The position numbers and the translations under genes were made by a program. DNA of 64,000 nucleotides. Origin: Platycnemis pennipes. Lineage: Eukaryota > Arthropoda > Insecta > Odonata > Platycnemididae. The stretch covers positions 90,065,656 through 90,129,655 of the forward strand of contig OW121847.1 of assembly GCA_933228895.1 (NCBI GenBank), read 5' to 3'. The notes under the pieces were generated by a model. It did no database searches. It was not told the origin of the DNA and saw only the letters and a list, made by a program, of their open reading frames with translations. This document shows positions 59,301 through 64,000 of the stretch, in pieces. How positions within the stretch are numbered: position 1 is the stretch's first letter; each line of letters starts with the position of its first letter.

Positions 59301-59836
59301 GGCCACATCTCACCATCTGACCCCCAAGATTATTTTTTTATTTTTTTCATGCAAGATGAACGATTTATTCGCTCGAAGTATGTACGAAAGAATGTATTCG
59401 AACACACAGGCTTTGAGACACCATTCCCGCAATTTGACGGCCTGAGAGGGGGGGGGGGGGAGGAAGGGGAGGGGATATGCTTGAATCGTTTCAGATTATC
59501 CGGTATGGAATCATCCCGATCGATACGTAAAATCATACGAGTGATTCCTTCGTTACGTAACGAAATTAATCTCGAACAATGAAAGCACCACCCCACCCCT
59601 CCAACACCACCCTGATCCGAGGCGGGGAATCACTCAGGCAAACGGGGAAAACTAGGCAATGGTGGTCAGTGGCTTATTGCCGTCGTCGACCTGGTACATT
59701 GGCAATATCATTTAAGGGTGGTAGAACTATTTAATCTAATCGTACTTTTAGTTAATCTTACTTTTAGTTTAAAACTAATTAATATTGAAACACGTGAGGA
59801 ATAATTTTAAAACGCATTTGGGTTCTAAGGTAAAAA

Positions 59837-59880
59837 CTGCCATCATACCTTAGAACTCGGGTTCTAAGGTATGATGGCAG
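59837..59880. repeat. Perfect hairpin, 20-bp arms, 4-nt loop
   Basis: CTGCCATCATACCTTAGAAC (59837-59856) pairs exactly with 59861-59880 around TCGG. The 13-mer GGGTTCTAAGGTA also occurs as a direct repeat just upstream (59820-59832) and within the right side (59860-59872). Confidence 0.96.
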
Positions 59881-60139
59881 CACTTCTCAATTAAATGAAC
59901 TGCTTCCAAATAAATGTACTGAGAAATCATCTTTCTCCCTTAATAAATTAAGAAAGAAATTTGTTCTGAATTCTTGAATAAGTTTAGCATTGAATTATTC
60001 ACATCATCGAATTGATCACCTCTTTGGATTTTAATCTGAAACACCGGAAACGTTTAAAATTATCTCCGCAATGGTAACCAAAGACGTATGATTACTGCAG
60101 ACCATGGTGCGACGCGGTATTTCCCACTGATGTCAATAG

Positions 60140-60926
60140 GGCTGGTTTATTGATTAGAATACTGACACATGATCTTTCCTGGGGTAAACATATGCGTGAA
60201 ATAATGGGGCAATCTAATCGTAAACTGGGATTCATCAAAAGAGTATTGGGTAAATGTGACGATCATGTACGAGAAATCAGCTAATTTTCCCTTGTTAGAC
60301 CTCATTTGGAATATGCTGCCAGTATATGGGATCCCTACGAAATCGGTCTAAATAATGAACTTGAACGTGTGCAGCGAAGATCGGCAAGATTTGTAAGGGG
60401 ACGGTACGATCATTATATTAGCGTAACCTCTCTATTAAATGAATTAAAATGGGAATCATTGTCAGATCGAGGTTGAAATTTAGACTGAATCTCTTAAATA
60501 AATGCCAAGATAATATTTTCAGTGGTGAAGTTAAAAATATTTTGCGAACCTCAACTTTCTATGGTAGACTGGACTATGATTACAAAATTAGAGAAATTGA
60601 TTGCCGAACTGATAGATTCAAAATGTCCTTTTTTCCTCGTACAATTAGGGATATGAATAACGGTACATATATCCAATAGGAGAGTAGCAATGGATAGCAT
60701 AGGTAGCTGCATGTTCGTATGAGGACTTAAAGCTAACCCAACTTACAGCATGTTTTTGTATGTTTGCTTTGCAATTTCTATCTTTTTTAAACAGTGAAGT
60801 TCTGACTAGTAAATTACTACTAACCCTTTTTTATGCATGATATGTGATGCATATTTGGTGAGATTTCACCCCCAGCCACACACCTTTATGGTGGCTAGCA
60901 GGGTATTATGTAAATGTAGATAGATG
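60140..60926 (+). mobile_element. CR1/L2-type LINE, 3' half with tail, pseudogene
   Basis: The translation follows the end of a CR1/Jockey-superfamily reverse transcriptase: THDLSWGKHMREIMGQSNRK, LGFIKRVLGKCDDHVREIS, SLVRPHLEYAASIWDPY, ELERVQRRSARFVRGRYDHY and TSLLNELKWESLSDR, then in a second frame LKFRLNLLNKC, and FKMSFFPRTIRDMNN before a stop at 60677-60679. There is one in-frame stop (60282-60284) and a frameshift near 60470. A 3' region ends in the tail CCACACACCTTTATGGTGGC ... AAATGTAGATAG (60876-60926), shared with 33703-33755. Catalytic RT motifs lie upstream of what remains, so the copy is 5'-truncated. CR1/L2 placement is from remembered motifs. Confidence 0.82.
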
Positions 60927-61235
60927 AATACTGGCTTCCCACCCCTAAGGCCCGGGTTCGCATTCCGAGTGGAAGATATATTTTTCGTGGGTAAATTGAT
61001 CTCTTCTTACTGCTGTGTAGAGAGCACTTCGAGGCCAGTAGGTACTCAGCCTGTAGCATGGAACTCTAAGCTGAGGTCCTCTTGGCTCTTTTCGTTATGA
61101 GCAGGCCTATGCCGACCTTTCTATCCATCAATTTCCACCGTTCCACCTTGCCTTTCCAATCCCATCTCTGTACATTTACTACGAGTCTGAAATGCCTTTC
61201 AATGCGAGAACAGACTTGAAAACACAGCAGAGCGT
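60927..61235 (+). repeat. SINE family A directly abutting LINE tail
   Basis: Begins at the end of the CR1/L2 tail. B-box-like GCCCGGGTTCGCATTCCG at 60950; early body GAAGATATATTTTTCGTGGG; central TGTAGAGAGCACTTCGAGG and CTCTTTTCGTTATGAGCAGG; 3' module CCCATCTCTGTACATTTACT, GAGTCTGAAATGCCTTTCAA, GCGAGAACAGACTTGAAAAC. The GACGTTAA core is degraded. The A-box side is missing, presumably lost or overlapped by the LINE tail. Confidence 0.7.
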
Positions 61236-61589
61236 TTCCCACTCCGATCCTGCCTCATATTTGCATCCGACAGTTCATTCACAAACTGAGTTTGTAGATA
61301 TAGAGCCCCTCATTGGTTTCTCGAACTTTCCCATCATAAAGGATAAACATTTAGCCTCATGTTTAGAGAATAACCGACCGTCAAGTTCAGTTGCGCCGTT
61401 TATGACAGGTGGGTATTAGGGAAGACGCTGTGATGTCGAAAATGAGGGACGGATGGATAAAAAACTGGCTTCGGCATTAGCCTGAATGGCACCAAACGTT
61501 TGCTTTCCATCTCACGGACTAAGAACTGAACTTGATGTTCTATCCGCACAACAGTCAAGTAGTGACTAATTTAGCAATGTAAAATACCT

Positions 61590-61640
61590 GCCACTTCCGG
61601 AATCAAACCCAGGAATTCAGTACCCTATATACCTACATCA
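61590..61640 (-). repeat. Possible tRNA-like B-box fragment
   Basis: The minus strand reads TCCTGGGTTTGATTCCGG, B-box-like. There is no matching A box, so this is a weak SINE-fragment candidate. Confidence 0.25.
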
Positions 61641-62009
61641 AATTGATTTCCTTAAACAGTGACTGGCCACTGGCAACAGCATCATTTTTAAATAGTAGGA
61701 AGAGGCTATGTTGCCGTCCGAAGCTTTTTTGTGCCAAAATCAATAACCGGGTGATGAAAATTTGGAAAATCTTTGAAACTTCAGCATTGGAATGGAAATG
61801 ATCCAATTTTGCATTTCAAAAAGCTACGAAATATGAGACATGTCGATATTTACTGGGGTTGCCTGTGCATTGCTTTGGAATTCACCTGCTATTTATTGAC
61901 CTACCGAAGCATACACTAAGACGATGCCTTTGATCCCGAAGTGTTTCCCCAAGGATTGCACCCAGCGGCACCAGGGCAATAAGCAGAAAATGCACCTCTT
62001 TCCGATGTT

Positions 62010-62720
62010 TGGTAACGGCAAAGCTCGTTTCATCATCAAGCCCGGCTTTCCCACCATCTTATCTCCTCGCCCTTATTTTTTTCCCTGCTTCTTCCTCGGA
62101 GCTGCTGATATTCCCATCCAACCCCCTCACACACCATTCATTCCCACGCCCCGGCAAAGTATCCTGGCCTCTCGGGATGTCCAGGGGTGGGTGAGGGAGG
62201 AGAGGGGACCATCTCCCTGTCGCTCGGCAGAGTGGGGGGTGATGGCGGGGGAAGGGGGGTTGAAAAGGTTTCTCAGAACCCCCTGGTGATTAAGGGCGTT
62301 AAGGGATCGGAAGGCTAAGGAGGGTTCGGGGGGGGGGAGGGTCGAGGAGAGGAGGGAATAAGGAGGAATTAGAAGGGGTGGTGACGGATGAAGAAAGGTT
62401 GAGCAAGGAACAAGAGTGGGAAATGGACGAAAGTGCTCCGACAACCAAAAGTTTAGAGAGCAGTATCAGCGGCAATTAGGTTTATGAGGCGCACGGATGG
62501 ATAAGATCACATTGAGCCGAGAACTCGAGCAAAGAAAAAAACCGACCCAAGCCGACGCACCCGTAACCTTCACTGTTTCGGCCGTGATTAGGAGGAAGGC
62601 GTCGTGGAATAAATTAATAATGACACCAGCCAGCTCTGGCCAAACAGAACTAAGATATGAGGATGCCCTCCACCCTCATCATCCGATCTTTCTCCCCTTA
62701 AGTACGAACATAAACAAAAG
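62010..62720. promoter_or_regulatory. GC-rich block with G-runs
   Basis: C-rich then G-rich (10-G run at 62328-62337), then CpG-containing sequence to about 62720. Frames up to 121 codons have no domains. Candidate regulatory island. Confidence 0.35.
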
Positions 62721-63079
62721 CACGCGGGTTTTTCGAAGTGCCTAATGCATGCTCAGAGATTAGGTAGAGCGTCGTAATTTTAAATTTTTTTGGTGATGCT
62801 TTTACTCTATTTTTTCAGTCATTAATTGAGCGTATGCCCTACGTGGTTGAATTAGAAGCATAAATTCTCTGGGTGACCAGGCGAATGTGTTTTTCGCTCC
62901 TTAATCTTGTGAGTTGAGAGGCCAGAGTCTTTGACTATGGTCGTGCAATTTCTTGTCTGTAATCCATATAATCGTATAAGTTAGAAATAATATTATGTTT
63001 TCTAACTATGGCGAACCATTCAAATCAATGATAATACTTGAAATTACGACTTTGTAACATCCAACTGCTTAGAATGTAT

Positions 63080-63202
63080 TGGTTCGTCTAGCCTAATCTT
63101 AAGCCTAAAGCTAACGCAGCTACAATTCTCGAGACGGGATTCGAACAGTAACTTGAGGATCCCAGGCGAGCACATTGCAGATTTGGGCACCACGGCTGAC
63201 CT
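63080..63202 (-). repeat. tRNA-derived SINE fragment (family C)
   Basis: The minus strand from 63202 reads GGTCAGCCGTGGTGCCCAAA, weakly A-box-like, and CTGTTCGAATCCCGTCTCG, a good B box. Downstream (63127-63085) it runs through a TTAGGCTTAAGATTAGGC-type stretch that parallels 37015-37090. No longer body is recognisable. Confidence 0.52.
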
Positions 63203-63209
63203 TTGTAAT

Positions 63210-64000
63210 TTTTGAAAGGGATACACTTTGAGGAGGCAGGTGCGAGGAGGAATGGGAAGGATGAAGGAAATACTTGGTTTAAATTTGAGGGCGGAGTAGG
63301 AGCGGAATGAGGGTGAATCTGAGTGCTTTTAGCGGAAACCCTGAACCGTGAAACGACGATAAACCTGGAGTGGAGGGCTTTCCTGGGGCTTGAGAGGCAA
63401 AGTCCGTGGCAGAGAAGAGAAGTTAATGAAAAGTTTAACGGTGGTGACGACAACGGCAAAGAATTTTTGTACCGGGGCAAGGTCAAAGCGGACTCGAAGG
63501 AAAGCAATTACGAAATAAGTTCAAGAAGTTGAATCGAAAAACTGTGTGCGTACGTAAGAAATGTATTCAACAGTCCGAATAAAATATTTCTATTTAGAAT
63601 AAATAGATGTAAGAGAGAGGAGAGATGGATTTCTATAGAAAGGAAGCAATTCAGAGGGTGAACGACGGAGTTTCTTCTTAGTATTTCCACACAAAATATC
63701 AACGATGTTACTTGGAAGAAATATGCATTTACGCCTACAAAGAGAAAAATATAGTCAGGATAAATGAAAAAAAAACATTCAACGGATAAACATGCATAAA
63801 AGTCGGATACATCTACAAGTGAATTCTCAGATAACAATTGGGGATCAGTTCCCTAAAGCAAATCACAACGAGAGGACACCATGCCTAACACAGTAGTCAT
63901 CACACCTGAAATAAGTATCTCAGTATATATTTACGTATAGAGGTCTAGCTGAAATTCATTTGCTTTATATGAAGTTTGATAAAATAACTCGGGCTTCTCT
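63210..64000. other. No recognisable genes
   Basis: GC-moderate to 63500, then AT-rich. Frames of up to 139 codons overlap on opposite strands and lack recognised motifs. Confidence 0.45.

Noticed and set aside
63088..63532. Overlapping 139- and 69-codon frames on opposite strands
   Set aside because: No motif recognised; partly covers a SINE head on the minus strand.

Overview
The window looks like non-coding DNA from an animal nuclear genome, most probably an arthropod and perhaps an insect. The assignment rests on four things: the AT-rich background, many decayed RTE-type and CR1/L2/Jockey-type non-LTR retrotransposon pieces, many tRNA-derived SINEs, and hAT-type MITEs. The exact taxon cannot be read from the sequence. 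No open reading frame here can be defended as a host protein-coding gene. The longest ones (up to about 200 codons) lie in GC-rich or low-complexity DNA and often overlap on both strands. There is no rRNA, intact tRNA, CRISPR array or prokaryotic operon. The window reads as an intergenic region or a very large intron.

Layout. 1-9.6 kb is mostly unique AT-rich DNA with an RTE 3' piece (4.47-5.17 kb) followed by a strong CpG-rich block (5.2-6.25 kb). 9.6-18.9 kb holds two more RTE ends, several CpG-rich blocks, a foldback SINE (15.6-15.9 kb), a LINE 3' tail (16.65 kb), a possible MITE (17.77-18.31 kb) and a clear hAT-type MITE (18.476-18.846 kb) with a perfect 8-bp target duplication. 20-28 kb holds a CpG block, a well-preserved RTE C-terminus (22.5 kb) and a nested cluster (24.5-26.8 kb): one minus-strand RTE copy split by a SINE and other sequence, with a second SINE copy lying inverted nearby. 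28-46 kb is a mixture of SINE families, LINE tails, CpG-rich blocks, a 27-nt poly-G run and a 440-bp purine tract. 46-64 kb holds two inverted reverse-transcriptase fragments (49.4-49.96 kb), further SINEs, a CR1/L2-type 3' half (60.14-60.93 kb) and several perfect short hairpins.

How the parts relate. The mobile elements are fossils. LINE pieces carry stops and frameshifts, and the SINEs are diverged. One SINE family is traceable through at least six bodied copies and several isolated 3' ends. About fifteen GC/CpG-rich islands spaced through the AT-rich sequence are not explained by the repeats I recognise. They are the best candidates for regulatory function.

I did not find an undescribed protein system. 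The observations most worth a second look are the hAT-type MITEs, the SINE with a duplicated central domain, the set of perfect short-spacer hairpins that look like template-switch scars, the one-sided poly-G runs, and the island-like CpG blocks.
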